NCBI GenBank assembly: GCA_964542165.1
Contig: CAZITQ010000013.1
Location: 1-64,000 of the forward strand
Length of the DNA stretch: 64,000 nt
From: CAYTBN01 sp964542165
Lineage (GTDB): Bacteria; Myxococcota_A; UBA796; UBA9615; CAYRNR01
Direction: 5' to 3'
Numbering within the stretch: position 1 is the stretch's first letter; each line of letters begins with the position of its first letter. Below the pieces are notes generated by a model, which saw only the letters and a list, made by a program, of their open reading frames with translations, made no database searches and was not told the DNA's origin. The translations under genes and the position numbers were made by a program. Positions 41,633 through 49,866 of the stretch are shown here, piece by piece.

Positions 41633-43203
41633 TCCGTCCCCTCCGCGCCGAGCATCAGCTCGCCCAGCCGTTCGATGGAGGCGTCGGACGCGTCGAGCAC
41701 GGCCACGAACCGACCCCTGTGCATCACCGCGATCCGGTCGCTCAGGGCCAGAAGCTCGTTGAGGTCCGCCGAGACCAGCAGCACCCCCAGGCCCCCGTCG
41801 CGGGCCGCGCGGAGCTGGTCGTGGATCGCCTCGATCGCGCCGATGTCCACCCCCCGGGTCGGCTGTCCGGCCAGCAGCACCGCCGGCCCATCGGTGATCT
41901 CCCGGGCGACCACCACCTTCTGCTGGTTCCCCCCGGACAGGGCGCCGGCGGGGGCCTCGGCCAGGGGTGGGCGCACGTCGAAGCGCTCGATGAGGGTCGA
42001 GGCCCGCCGGTCGATGGCGCCCTGGGCCAGGGCCACAGGGGAACCGAAACGACGGTGGCGGCCGAGGATCAGGTTGTCGGCCAGGGAGAAGTCGAGGACC
42101 AGGCCCCGCCGATGGCGATCCTCGGGGATGTGGGCCAGCCCGCCCTCGATCCGCTGACGGGGCGTGAGCGCGCCGATCTGTCGCCCGCGGATCCGGATCG
42201 CCCCCGACGCCAGCGGTCTCAGGCCGGCGATGCATTCCAGCAGCTCGCTCTGCCCGTTGCCCTGCACCCCGGCGATGCCGACGATCTCCCCCGGCCGGAC
42301 CCCCAGGGAGATCCGGTCCACGGCGGGCCGTCCGGCCCCCGCCACCGTCACCCCGTCCAGCTCCAGCGCTGGTTCGGCATCCGCGCCCGCGACCGCGTCC
42401 GCGTCCCGGCGGGAGTCGGCCCCCGGCAGCACCACCTCGCGACCCACCATCCAGTGGGCCAGCTCCCGGGGGCTCGTGTCCGCCGTGGCCACCTCCCCCA
42501 CCGCCTCGCCCCTGCGGATCACGGTCACCCGCTGGGAGATGTCCATCACCTCGTCGAGCTTGTGGGTGATCAGGATCACCGTCCTGCCGCCCTCGACGAA
42601 GGTCCGCAACATCCGGAACAGGCCGTCCACCTCCCCAGGCGTGAGCACGGCCGTGGGCTCGTCGAGCACCAGGATCCGAACCCCCCGGTAGAGCACCTTG
42701 AGGATCTCGACCCGCTGGCGCTCGCCGACCGAAAGCTCCTCCACCGGACGGCGGGGATCCACCGGCAGGCCGTAGGTCTCCCCGAGCTCCTCCACCGCCC
42801 GGGCGGCGGCCCCGAGATCGAGCAGCCCCCCGCGAGTGGGCTCCAGGCCCAGCACCAGGTTCTCGGCCACCGTCAGCGGCTCCACGAGCATGAAGTGCTG
42901 GTGGACCATGCCCAGCCCGTGGCGGATGGCCACGTTGGGGTCGTGGCGCAGGATCCGCTCGCCCCAGAGCCAGATCTCCCCCTCGTCGGCCCGGTGGACC
43001 CCGGCGAGGGTCTTCATCAGGGTCGACTTGCCCGCGCCGTTCTCGCCCACGATGGCGTGGACGGAGCGGGCCTCGACCGTCAGGTTCACCCTGCGATTGG
43101 CGACGATGGGGCCGAAGCGCTTGGTCACGTCGACCAGGCGCACCGCCGGCGCGGCGCCCGCGACCGCTGCCGCGGCGCCCTCAGGGGATCTCGTCAGGGA
43201 CAT
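41629..43203 (-). CDS. BMP-type nucleoside ABC transporter, ATP-binding protein
   Basis: 524-residue ATPase with two tandem ABC domains, as in NupO/RbsA-type proteins. First domain: Walker A GENGAGKST, signature LSVGERQR, Walker B ILVLDEPTAVL. Second domain: GVQGNGQSE in place of a normal Walker A and signature LSGGNQQK, the usual degenerate second site for this family, ending VDIGAIEAIH. Energises import. Its ATG at 43203 lies 23 bases inside the end of the substrate-binding protein gene, so all four genes are one transcript. Confidence 0.94.
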   Translation of the reverse strand: MSLTRSPEGAAAAVAGAAPAVRLVDVTKRFGPIVANRRVNLTVEARSVHAIVGENGAGKSTLMKTLAGVHRADEGEIWLWGERILRHDPNVAIRHGLGMVHQHFMLVEPLTVAENLVLGLEPTRGGLLDLGAAARAVEELGETYGLPVDPRRPVEELSVGERQRVEILKVLYRGVRILVLDEPTAVLTPGEVDGLFRMLRTFVEGGRTVILITHKLDEVMDISQRVTVIRRGEAVGEVATADTSPRELAHWMVGREVVLPGADSRRDADAVAGADAEPALELDGVTVAGAGRPAVDRISLGVRPGEIVGIAGVQGNGQSELLECIAGLRPLASGAIRIRGRQIGALTPRQRIEGGLAHIPEDRHRRGLVLDFSLADNLILGRHRRFGSPVALAQGAIDRRASTLIERFDVRPPLAEAPAGALSGGNQQKVVVAREITDGPAVLLAGQPTRGVDIGAIEAIHDQLRAARDGGLGVLLVSADLNELLALSDRIAVMHRGRFVAVLDASDASIERLGELMLGAEGTE

Positions 43204-44218
43204 CCAGCTCCCCCGCGATGATCTGCTCGCGGATCCGCTCCACCGACTCGACCACGGAGGTCGACAGCAGCTCTCGATTGTTGTCGTCGTGGACGTACCC
43301 CACCCCGTCCTCGGCCAGGCCGAAGGAGTGGATCCCGCCCTCGAAGCGATCCGCCGCCACGTCCTCGATGATGGCGAACAGGGCGTTGTCCACCCGCTTG
43401 ACCATCGAGGTCATCACGTGACCGGGCATCTCGTGGTACTGGTCCGAGTCCACGCCGATGGCGTAGAGGCCCGTCTCCCTCGCCGCCTCGAACACCCCCA
43501 GCCCCGTGGATCCCGACGCGTGGTAGATGACGTCCGCGCCCGAGCGGTACTGAGCCAGACCCAGCTCCTTGCCCTTGCCCGGGTCCTTGAAGGCCGTGTG
43601 GGACACGCCGGCGTAGTTGCTCACCACCTCGCAGTCGGAGCACACGTGGGTCACGCCCGCCCGGTACCCCGCCTCGAAGCGCTTGATCAGGGGCACCGGC
43701 ATCCCGCCCACGAACCCCACCCGGCCCGACTCGCTGGACAGCCCCGCGACCGCGCCCACCAGGAACGAGCCCTGCTCCTCCCGGAACTTGAGCGCGGCCA
43801 CGTTGGCCGGTGGCGGCACCACGTTGCCGTCGTCGTCCACCCGCAGCGCGTAGTCCACGCAGGCGAAGGGTACGTCGGGGTACTCCTCGGCCAGCAGGGT
43901 CACGTCGTCGGTGAAGATGAACCCGGTGCCGATGATCAGGTCGAATCCCCGCGATGCGAAGATCCGAAGGGCGCTCTCCCGGTCGGATCCGTCGGCGGGC
44001 TCGATGTACTCGGCGGCGATCCCCAGCTCGTCCCGGGCCCGCATCAACCCGGCGAAGGCCGAGTCGTTGAAGCTCTTGTCCCCGCGGCCGCCCACGTCGA
44101 AGACCAGTCCCACCCGCACCGCGTCCCCGGTCTCGACCACCTCGCCGTCCGGGCCGGCGAACAGCAGCGCCACGTCCACGACGAGCAGCACTCCCAGGGC
44201 GATAAGGATCCGGCGCAC
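43181..44218 (-). CDS. BMP family substrate-binding protein
   Basis: 345-residue periplasmic receptor of the BmpA/PnrA/TmpC type, which bind nucleosides. Motifs: VGLVFDVGGRGDKSFNDSAF, DLIIGTGFIF, GFVGGMPVPLI, ADVIYHASGSTGLGVFEAA and GVDSDQYHEM. The N-terminus (ILIALGVLLVVDVALLFAG) is a hydrophobic signal or anchor without a lipobox Cys, unlike many BmpA lipoproteins. GTG start at 44218 after GGGAGGGAG. First gene of the importer operon; the 160-base upstream region is divergent to the lipoprotein gene at 44379. Confidence 0.92.
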   Translation of the reverse strand: MRRILIALGVLLVVDVALLFAGPDGEVVETGDAVRVGLVFDVGGRGDKSFNDSAFAGLMRARDELGIAAEYIEPADGSDRESALRIFASRGFDLIIGTGFIFTDDVTLLAEEYPDVPFACVDYALRVDDDGNVVPPPANVAALKFREEQGSFLVGAVAGLSSESGRVGFVGGMPVPLIKRFEAGYRAGVTHVCSDCEVVSNYAGVSHTAFKDPGKGKELGLAQYRSGADVIYHASGSTGLGVFEAARETGLYAIGVDSDQYHEMPGHVMTSMVKRVDNALFAIIEDVAADRFEGGIHSFGLAEDGVGYVHDDNNRELLSTSVVESVERIREQIIAGELDVPDEIP

Positions 44219-44378
44219 GGCGCTCCCTCCCGGACCTGTATACCAGACTCGATGCGGTGGATCCGCCGGGGTGATCGGCCGGCCTGTAGGCGATCGGTAC
44301 TTGACCCGCGCCGGGGTGAAAGCCCAGGATTTTGGACAACGAGGACACAAAGTCCAATAAAACGCCCTCGAGGACCGC

Positions 44379-45209
44379 ATGCGAAGAACGCTCGCCACCC
44401 GCTCCCTGCTCGCCGCCGCCGCCGTGCTGCTGATCGGGTCCTCCCTCGGATGCCGGAAGGCGCCGCCCCCGGAGGAGATCCCGGTCGACCTGACCCAGCT
44501 GGCCACCTCGGACACCGTGTACGGCACCTTCCACCGCCACGACGAGATCCTCGAGCCCTCCCTCCGGGCCCTGCTGGGTCGGATGGACGAGTACGTGGAC
44601 GAGGGCACCGGCGAGTGTTTCCGGATGCCCGATCTGACCGCCTGCGACCTGGCCGACTTCTGCGAGTACACCCGCGATCCCACCGACATCGCTTCGGTCA
44701 CCCACGCCCAGGTGATGGACGCGCCCGTGGAGGATCTGGTCGCCGCCGTGCTGCACGCGGACCTGGCGGTGGTCTACCCCAACACCTTCCTGGACTACGA
44801 GGTGGTCGAGGAGACGGACCGGGACGCCTTCCTGGCCGGCGAGAAGCACCTGTTCAGCTACACCTACGCCTGCGCCATCGACGCGGTGCTGGACCAGGCC
44901 TCGTACTACAACGTGATGCAGGTCCGCCGGATCCCGGACTGGGACGGCACCGGCCAGCCCCTGGTTCTGGTGCGGGCCTACATGCCCGAACCGGCGGCGA
45001 CCAACCTGGACACCTCCACCCTCGAGCAACAGTACTCGATGGAGATCATGGCGCCCTACGGGGACGGCACCCAGTCCGTGCGCCTGCTGTCGTCGTGGTC
45101 CGGCCTCAAGATGGGCGACATCTCCGTATCCGATGCGTTCGGCATGGCCTGCTCCAACGTGAAGACCAACTTCACGGACATGGCGAACTGGGTCGAGGAG
45201 AACAAGTAG
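44379..45209 (+). CDS. Hypothetical lipoprotein
   Basis: 276-residue lipoprotein, lipobox GSSLGC. The mature part is acidic, with several Cys (GTGECFRMPDLTACDLADFC) and no recognised domain. The middle part (DLVAAVLHADLAVVYPNTFLDYEVVEETD) may be alpha/beta. C-terminal SWSGLKMGDISVSDAFGMAC. No acidic Gly-Asp linker. The start ATG has only a modest GAGGACC upstream. It is divergent from the importer operon and followed by a hairpin and the PEGA gene. Function unknown. Confidence 0.75.
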   Translation: MRRTLATRSLLAAAAVLLIGSSLGCRKAPPPEEIPVDLTQLATSDTVYGTFHRHDEILEPSLRALLGRMDEYVDEGTGECFRMPDLTACDLADFCEYTRDPTDIASVTHAQVMDAPVEDLVAAVLHADLAVVYPNTFLDYEVVEETDRDAFLAGEKHLFSYTYACAIDAVLDQASYYNVMQVRRIPDWDGTGQPLVLVRAYMPEPAATNLDTSTLEQQYSMEIMAPYGDGTQSVRLLSSWSGLKMGDISVSDAFGMACSNVKTNFTDMANWVEENK

Positions 45210-45236
45210 TGCTCCGTGATCCCACCTTTCGGCTTC

Positions 45237-45259
45237 AGCCCGAGGTTTCGGGCTAGAAT
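45237..45259 (+). promoter_or_regulatory. Hairpin with overlapping -10-like TAGAAT
   Basis: AGCCCGA (45237-45243) and TCGGGCT (45248-45254) form a 7-bp stem with a GGTT loop, 27 bases after the preceding lipoprotein stop: a possible terminator. TAGAAT (45254-45259, five of six consensus -10 bases) shares its first T with the stem and lies seven bases before the ATG of the PEGA gene. If it is used, transcription would begin at or next to the start codon. No good -35 is visible. Confidence 0.35.
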
Positions 45260-45265
45260 CCGCGC

Positions 45266-46183
45266 ATGCGAAACCTGCGTGGCACCCTTTCGCTCACCCT
45301 CGTCGCCCTGATCGTCCCGCTGACGGGCGCCCTGTTGCCCGGCTGTGGCGGCGACGACATCGACGCCGACTGGGCCTTCATGACCCTGGAGGCGGATCAG
45401 CGGGCGTCGGTCACGCTGGATGGGGTGCTGATCGGCAACACCCCGGTGCGCAAGTACGCCGTCTCCCCCGGGGAGCACTCGGTGGTGCTCGAGTGCGTCT
45501 TCTGCCCGATGCCCCAGAAGGACACCCTCACCTTCACCGTCGCTGCCGGAGAGGTGCACAGCCACGCGAACACGACCTTCATCGGCGGGGAAGGCGCCGC
45601 GCTCGCGACCACCGGCGGCGGGAACGAGGTCGCGACGGATCCCGAGGCCTGGGAGGTCGCCGGGGCGGGAACCGAGTCCGGCAAGTCGTACCTGACGGTC
45701 AACTCCAAACCCTGGTCCGTGGTCTTCGTCGACGGCGCGCTGATGGGCAACACCCCGCTCAAGAGCAAGCCCATCGACGCCGGCTACCACACCATGGTGC
45801 TCAAGTGCGGCCCCTGCGAGGGCAACGACGAGCTCGAGCGCACCTTCTTCGTGGAGGAAGGCGACACCCACATCAGCGTGGTCAACGACTTCGGTCAGGA
45901 GGGTCCGATGGATCCCCTGGCCACCGAGATCGCCGGTGACGACGAGGCGGGGGGCGATCCCCAGGGGCGGGGATTCCTGCGGATCCAGTCGACACCCTGG
46001 GCCACGGTCTCCGTCGACGGCATCGAGATCGGCAAGACCCCCATCGCCAGCCACACCGTCGAGGCGGGAAGCCACAAGGCCCTCCTGGAGTGCGGTGGCT
46101 GCGCCGAGCCCGCGAACGAACTCTTCTTGTTCTCGGTCGCCCCGGGGGAGACCTACGCGATCCAGGGCAAGTTCGAAGACTGA
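45266..46183 (+). CDS. Lipoprotein with three PEGA domains
   Basis: 305-residue lipoprotein, lipobox ALLPGC. Three PEGA-type repeats: near residue 40 (ASVTLDGVLIGNTPVRKYAV), near 150 (VVFVDGALMGNTPLKSKPI) and near 248 (TVSVDGIEIGKTPIASHTV). Each repeat ends with a Cys pair spaced CxxC (LECVFCP, LKCGPCEG, LECGGCAE), which is not part of the usual PEGA pattern. PEGA domains are extracytoplasmic, often next to kinases or lipoproteins. Possible cell-wall or protein-binding role. Followed after 46 bases by the C25 protease gene. Confidence 0.85.
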   Translation: MRNLRGTLSLTLVALIVPLTGALLPGCGGDDIDADWAFMTLEADQRASVTLDGVLIGNTPVRKYAVSPGEHSVVLECVFCPMPQKDTLTFTVAAGEVHSHANTTFIGGEGAALATTGGGNEVATDPEAWEVAGAGTESGKSYLTVNSKPWSVVFVDGALMGNTPLKSKPIDAGYHTMVLKCGPCEGNDELERTFFVEEGDTHISVVNDFGQEGPMDPLATEIAGDDEAGGDPQGRGFLRIQSTPWATVSVDGIEIGKTPIASHTVEAGSHKALLECGGCAEPANELFLFSVAPGETYAIQGKFED

Positions 46184-46229
46184 GATCCCATCCTCGCGTG
46201 CTACTCTTTTCGGCGGACGGGAGGCACGC

Positions 46230-47822
46230 ATGGCGAGCGCACGATGGATCGCGTTGGGGCTGGCCCTGGCGCTCTTCGGCACACCCACCGCGGGCGCGCA
46301 GACGGACGGGGCGCGCTACCTGATCATCGCTCCGGATGCCTTCGTCCCCGGGTTGGAGCCCCTGGCCGAGTGGAAGACCCGCAAGGGCATGCTCGCCCGC
46401 ATCGTCCCCCTCAGCGAGACCGGCTACGCCGCGCTGCAGATCCAGGAGTACATCCAGGACGCCGTGGAGAGCTGGGATCCTGCCCCCGAGTACGTCCTCA
46501 TCGCCGGCGACAGCGGCAACGTGGCCATGCCCCAGCAGAACTGGGCCCTGACCGACTGCCCCTACGGCAACGTGGACGGCGACCAGTTCATCGAGCTCCA
46601 CGTGGGCCGCTTCCCCGCCTCGTCGCTGACCCAGATCGAACTGATGGTCGAAAAGACCCTGATCTACGAGCGCACGCCCACCACCGACGGGTCCTACTAC
46701 AAGGGAGCCGCCCTGCTGATCGCCGAGGACCACGACGACGACGACTGGCTCCACTACTTCGGCGACGCCCAGTGGGAGGCGGCGCTGATGACCGCCTCGG
46801 ACTTCGACAACGTCCACATCCTGTCGGTGTCCACCACCCCCAACCAGACCCAGGTTCTGGAGGGACTGCTGCTGGACGGCCTCGCCTATTCCGGGTTCCA
46901 CGGCCAGATCGGCGGAACGGTGGGCTGGAACGGATTCAACGTGGTCCCGGCCGACATCGACAACGGCCCCATGCTCCCGGTCCTGGTCTCGTACACCTGC
47001 TGCACCCTCGGCTCGCCCAACGCGGGCGGTGAGCAGTGGATGAAGGCCGGTTCGCCGGGCAACGTCCGCGGCGGGGTGGCCTTCGTGGGCCAGACGGTGA
47101 GCTGTTCCTACTGTGCCCACTGGCGCTCGGCCCTGCGCCGGGGTTTCTACGGCCACGTCTTCCTCGACACCGGGGACCACGAGGTCTGCACCATGGGTGA
47201 GGCGGTGGAGGCGGGGCGACTGCGCTACTACGACGAATTCCACCAGATGGAGCAATACCTGGCGTCCATGCTGTACGGGGATCCGGAGCTGAACCTGTGG
47301 ACCAAGGCGCCGGTGGACGTGGAGGTGAGCTACCCACCGGCGGTGCCCCGGGGCGAGACCGAGTTCTCGGTGACCGTGACCGAGGGCGGCGCCGCCCGGG
47401 ACGGGATCGTCGTGGCGCTCACGTCCGACGAGGGGGTGTTCGCCGTCGGGCCCACCGACGAGACCGGCGTGCTCTCCTTCGAGGTCGACAGCAGCGCCGA
47501 CGAGGTGCTCTACCTCACCGCCACCGGGCGCAACGTGCGCCCCATCGAGGCCGAGATCCAGGTCGGCGGAACGCCCGACGGTGCCGACGACGACGACGAC
47601 ACGGGCGACGACGACACGGCCGACGACGACACCGGCGACGACGACACGACGGGCGACGATGACACCGGCGACGACGACACCATCAACGAGCCGGTCGACA
47701 CCGAGGGTACGAGCCTGGAGGGCAACTGCACCTGCACGCAGACCGGCGGCCGCACGCTCCCGTCCAGCGGGGTGCTGGCCCTCGGCCTGATTGCCCTGTT
47801 CCTGCGCCGTCGCGCGTCCTGA
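46230..47822 (+). CDS. Gingipain-like C25 cysteine protease with MYXO-CTERM-type tail
   Basis: 530-residue secreted protease. Signal peptide to about 23 (ending TAGA). C25 domain (about 28-360) with catalytic pair His224 (YSGFHGQ) and Cys257 (SYTCCTLG), the same 33-residue spacing as His211/Cys244 in gingipain R. Then an Ig-like domain (about 370-450), an acidic linker (DGADDDDDTGDDDTADDDT) and the sorting signal GNCTCTQ, hydrophobic helix, LRRRAS. Predicted surface-anchored endopeptidase. No propeptide of gingipain size is present. ATG 46230 with GGGAGG upstream. Confidence 0.87.
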   Translation: MASARWIALGLALALFGTPTAGAQTDGARYLIIAPDAFVPGLEPLAEWKTRKGMLARIVPLSETGYAALQIQEYIQDAVESWDPAPEYVLIAGDSGNVAMPQQNWALTDCPYGNVDGDQFIELHVGRFPASSLTQIELMVEKTLIYERTPTTDGSYYKGAALLIAEDHDDDDWLHYFGDAQWEAALMTASDFDNVHILSVSTTPNQTQVLEGLLLDGLAYSGFHGQIGGTVGWNGFNVVPADIDNGPMLPVLVSYTCCTLGSPNAGGEQWMKAGSPGNVRGGVAFVGQTVSCSYCAHWRSALRRGFYGHVFLDTGDHEVCTMGEAVEAGRLRYYDEFHQMEQYLASMLYGDPELNLWTKAPVDVEVSYPPAVPRGETEFSVTVTEGGAARDGIVVALTSDEGVFAVGPTDETGVLSFEVDSSADEVLYLTATGRNVRPIEAEIQVGGTPDGADDDDDTGDDDTADDDTGDDDTTGDDDTGDDDTINEPVDTEGTSLEGNCTCTQTGGRTLPSSGVLALGLIALFLRRRAS

Positions 47823-47864
47823 CGTCGTTCTCCTCCCTGTAAGGACTCCCCCCCTCTCGGTGTA

Positions 47865-47883
47865 CCCCCGACCACGGCGGGGG
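47865..47883 (+). terminator. Possible terminator hairpin after the C25 protease gene
   Basis: CCCCCG (47865-47870) and CGGGGG (47878-47883) form a 6-bp stem with a 7-base loop, 43 bases after the protease stop and 38 bases before the ADYC gene start. No T-tract. It may separate the two genes; short and therefore uncertain. Confidence 0.3.
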
Positions 47884-47920
47884 CGGATGGTCCGCCCGTC
47901 CGCAGGAAGGGAGTTCTCTC

Positions 47921-48967
47921 ATGGCTTTGCAGCAATCCTTGAAACGTTGTCTGTCCGGTGGGGTGCTTGCGCTTGCCGCCTCGATCGCGGCGCCCGCCGC
48001 GGCCCAGGAGGAGTTCGAGATGGTCGACCTCTTCGAGGACGTGGGCGTCATCGACGTGGGCGAGCAGCTGCTCCTCGACCAGATCCTCGCCCCCGTGGGT
48101 GTCATCGAAAGAGTGGACCTGATCCCCGGACGGGATCTCAACGGCCGGGATCTGAACCGGCCCCAGGTCGGCGGCCAGCAGCTGATGGCCGTCGAGATGC
48201 AGCCCCTCTACCATCCCCTGTTCTTCTCGACGCTGACCCAGCTGGACGGCAGCGCGCTGCGGGGCCTGGGGAACTACGGCGTGCCGCTGGTCCCCACCGA
48301 CTTCGTGGACGCCGTTTTCCAGGGGTACCTGGAGGACGAGTCGTCGGTCCACCTGCGGATCGACGGCCTGTTCAACCATGGTCAGCCCGTGCTGGACGAC
48401 GTGTTCCTCTACGACGTGTCCATCCGCACCCACATCGACGGTGGGTATGAGCCCCTCTGCGGTGTGGCCGACGACGGCGCCCGGGTCCCCGCCATCGCCC
48501 TACCCGGCGTATGGAACCTGGCGGAGGGCGAGGACGGTGGAGGCGGTCACGTGGACGACGAGAGCCTGTTCACCTTCGCCTGCCACGGCTTCGTGCTGGC
48601 CAAGTGCGTGGAGGCAGGCTACCGCCCCTGGGCGGAACACGAGATCTGCGACGAAGGCGGCTGTTTCACCATCCCCCTGGCGGGTCACCACCAGGCGTGC
48701 ACCCGGATGATGCGCGCCGACTACTGCGGCGACGGCACCCCCCACACCGTGGACGGCACCGCCGTCAACTTCTACGACGACGTGGGGATCCGCGGCGACT
48801 TCGAGCCGTGGGATCTCGAGGCCGAGTGGGACGAGTCGGGAGCGCTCTGCGCCGACACCGCCCGCATCGCCCGTCTGGCCCCCGCCTGCCTGCCCGCCCT
48901 GGAGTTCCCCGACTGCGGGACCTTCGAGGGCGGGGCGCTGATCCTGTCCGAGGTGGCGCCGCGCTAG
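47921..48967 (+). CDS. ADYC domain protein
   Basis: 348-residue secreted protein. Signal peptide about 1-29 (ending AAPAAAQ). The C-terminal two-thirds carry the ADYC-domain pattern known from myxobacterial proteins: ESLFTFACHGFVLAKCVEAG, HHQACTRMMRADYCGDGTPH and TVDGTAVNFYDDVGI. At least eleven Cys suggest several disulfides. No lipobox or C-terminal anchor, so it may be released. The start ATG has GGAAGGGAG upstream. Function unknown. A strong hairpin follows the stop. Confidence 0.82.
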   Translation: MALQQSLKRCLSGGVLALAASIAAPAAAQEEFEMVDLFEDVGVIDVGEQLLLDQILAPVGVIERVDLIPGRDLNGRDLNRPQVGGQQLMAVEMQPLYHPLFFSTLTQLDGSALRGLGNYGVPLVPTDFVDAVFQGYLEDESSVHLRIDGLFNHGQPVLDDVFLYDVSIRTHIDGGYEPLCGVADDGARVPAIALPGVWNLAEGEDGGGGHVDDESLFTFACHGFVLAKCVEAGYRPWAEHEICDEGGCFTIPLAGHHQACTRMMRADYCGDGTPHTVDGTAVNFYDDVGIRGDFEPWDLEAEWDESGALCADTARIARLAPACLPALEFPDCGTFEGGALILSEVAPR

Positions 48968-48976
48968 GCAATCTCT

Positions 48977-49010
48977 GGGATCCCGACGGGGCGTCGGTCC
49001 CGTCGGGTCC
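48977..49010. terminator. Strong bidirectional hairpin
   Basis: CCCGACGGG (48982-48990) pairs with CCCGTCGGG (48999-49007) around an 8-base loop. The stem extends outward by three pairs (GGA with TCC) across one bulged T. It lies between the convergent ADYC gene (stop 48967) and the lipoprotein gene (stop at 49034), the position expected for a shared terminator. Confidence 0.6.
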
Positions 49011-49033
49011 GTCCCCTCCCCCGGTCCCGATGC

Positions 49034-49816
49034 TCACTCGACGGTCAGGTTGTAGGTGATGTCGATCACCCAGGACGCGTCTTCGTTCTCGGTGCGGAAG
49101 TGGAGCGTGTAATTGCCCACGGGCGGTGGGGCCGCCATCGGGTAGTAACCTGCGGTCGCGGCGAGCTTGGGCGCACCGGCCTCGGAGTCACACTCGTTGC
49201 CCTCCAACCACGGCTGCCCGCAGTCGAAGTCCGCGTCCTCGATGTAGAAGATGCTGTTGGCGTCCGTGGGGTAGGCCATCTCGAACGCGCTGCTGTGGAC
49301 GAGGTAGGACTCGATGCCCTCCAACGGGGTCTCGTCCACGTCGACCCACATGGCCGGTACCACGCCGTCCGGCGGCCAGTCGGCGACCAGGCCCTCGAGG
49401 CCTTCGGCATCGGCCCAGGCGCAGTCCTCGGGTCCGAACAGCTCGGGGCAGGCGAAGCCGATGGTGTTGCGCACCGGGATGTGGATCGCCTTGCCGTGGG
49501 GGATGGTGCAGTTGCGCGTCTCCTCGCCGCCGAAGCTGCCCGCGAGGAACCAGACGTCGCCCGACTGACCCTGGGTGCAGTCCCCCCCGAACAGCGGATT
49601 GGTGGCCGCTGGAATCCCGGTGATGGTGTTCCAGGAGGCCGCGGCCCAATCGGCCCACGTCTGCCCGAAGGGGCTGGATTCGGCCGGATCGACCCAGGTC
49701 CAGCCCTCATCCGCAGAGTCGTCGTCGTCACCCGCCGGGCAGCCGGTGACCAGAGCGATCAGTGACATCGCCGCGCACACCCGCACGAGTTCGGCCAGCC
49801 ATCGTCGTCTGTACAT
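49034..49816 (-). CDS. Hypothetical lipoprotein with acidic linker
   Basis: 260-residue lipoprotein, lipobox ALVTGC. A short acidic linker (PAGDDDDSADEG) then a single domain not assigned to a named family. Visible landmarks: WADWAAASWNTITGIPAATN, GDVWFLAGSFGGEETRNCTI and HGKAIHIPVRNTIGFACPEL. Four or more Cys may form disulfides; the C-terminal part is a beta sandwich-like sequence (NYTLHFRTENEDASWVIDIT). ATG 49816 with GGGGGAGAA upstream. Same direction as the FG-GAP gene and 50 bases downstream of it. Function unknown. Confidence 0.75.
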   Translation of the reverse strand: MYRRRWLAELVRVCAAMSLIALVTGCPAGDDDDSADEGWTWVDPAESSPFGQTWADWAAASWNTITGIPAATNPLFGGDCTQGQSGDVWFLAGSFGGEETRNCTIPHGKAIHIPVRNTIGFACPELFGPEDCAWADAEGLEGLVADWPPDGVVPAMWVDVDETPLEGIESYLVHSSAFEMAYPTDANSIFYIEDADFDCGQPWLEGNECDSEAGAPKLAATAGYYPMAAPPPVGNYTLHFRTENEDASWVIDITYNLTVE

Positions 49817-49866
49817 GGAGATTCTCCCCCGTGTGGGCCGCAGCATCGCCGGACCCCTTGCCGCGG

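Noticed and set aside
44219..44378. TTGACC near 44310 as the -35 of the lipoprotein promoter
   Set aside because: No -10-like hexamer is found at the right distance (CCAGGA instead).
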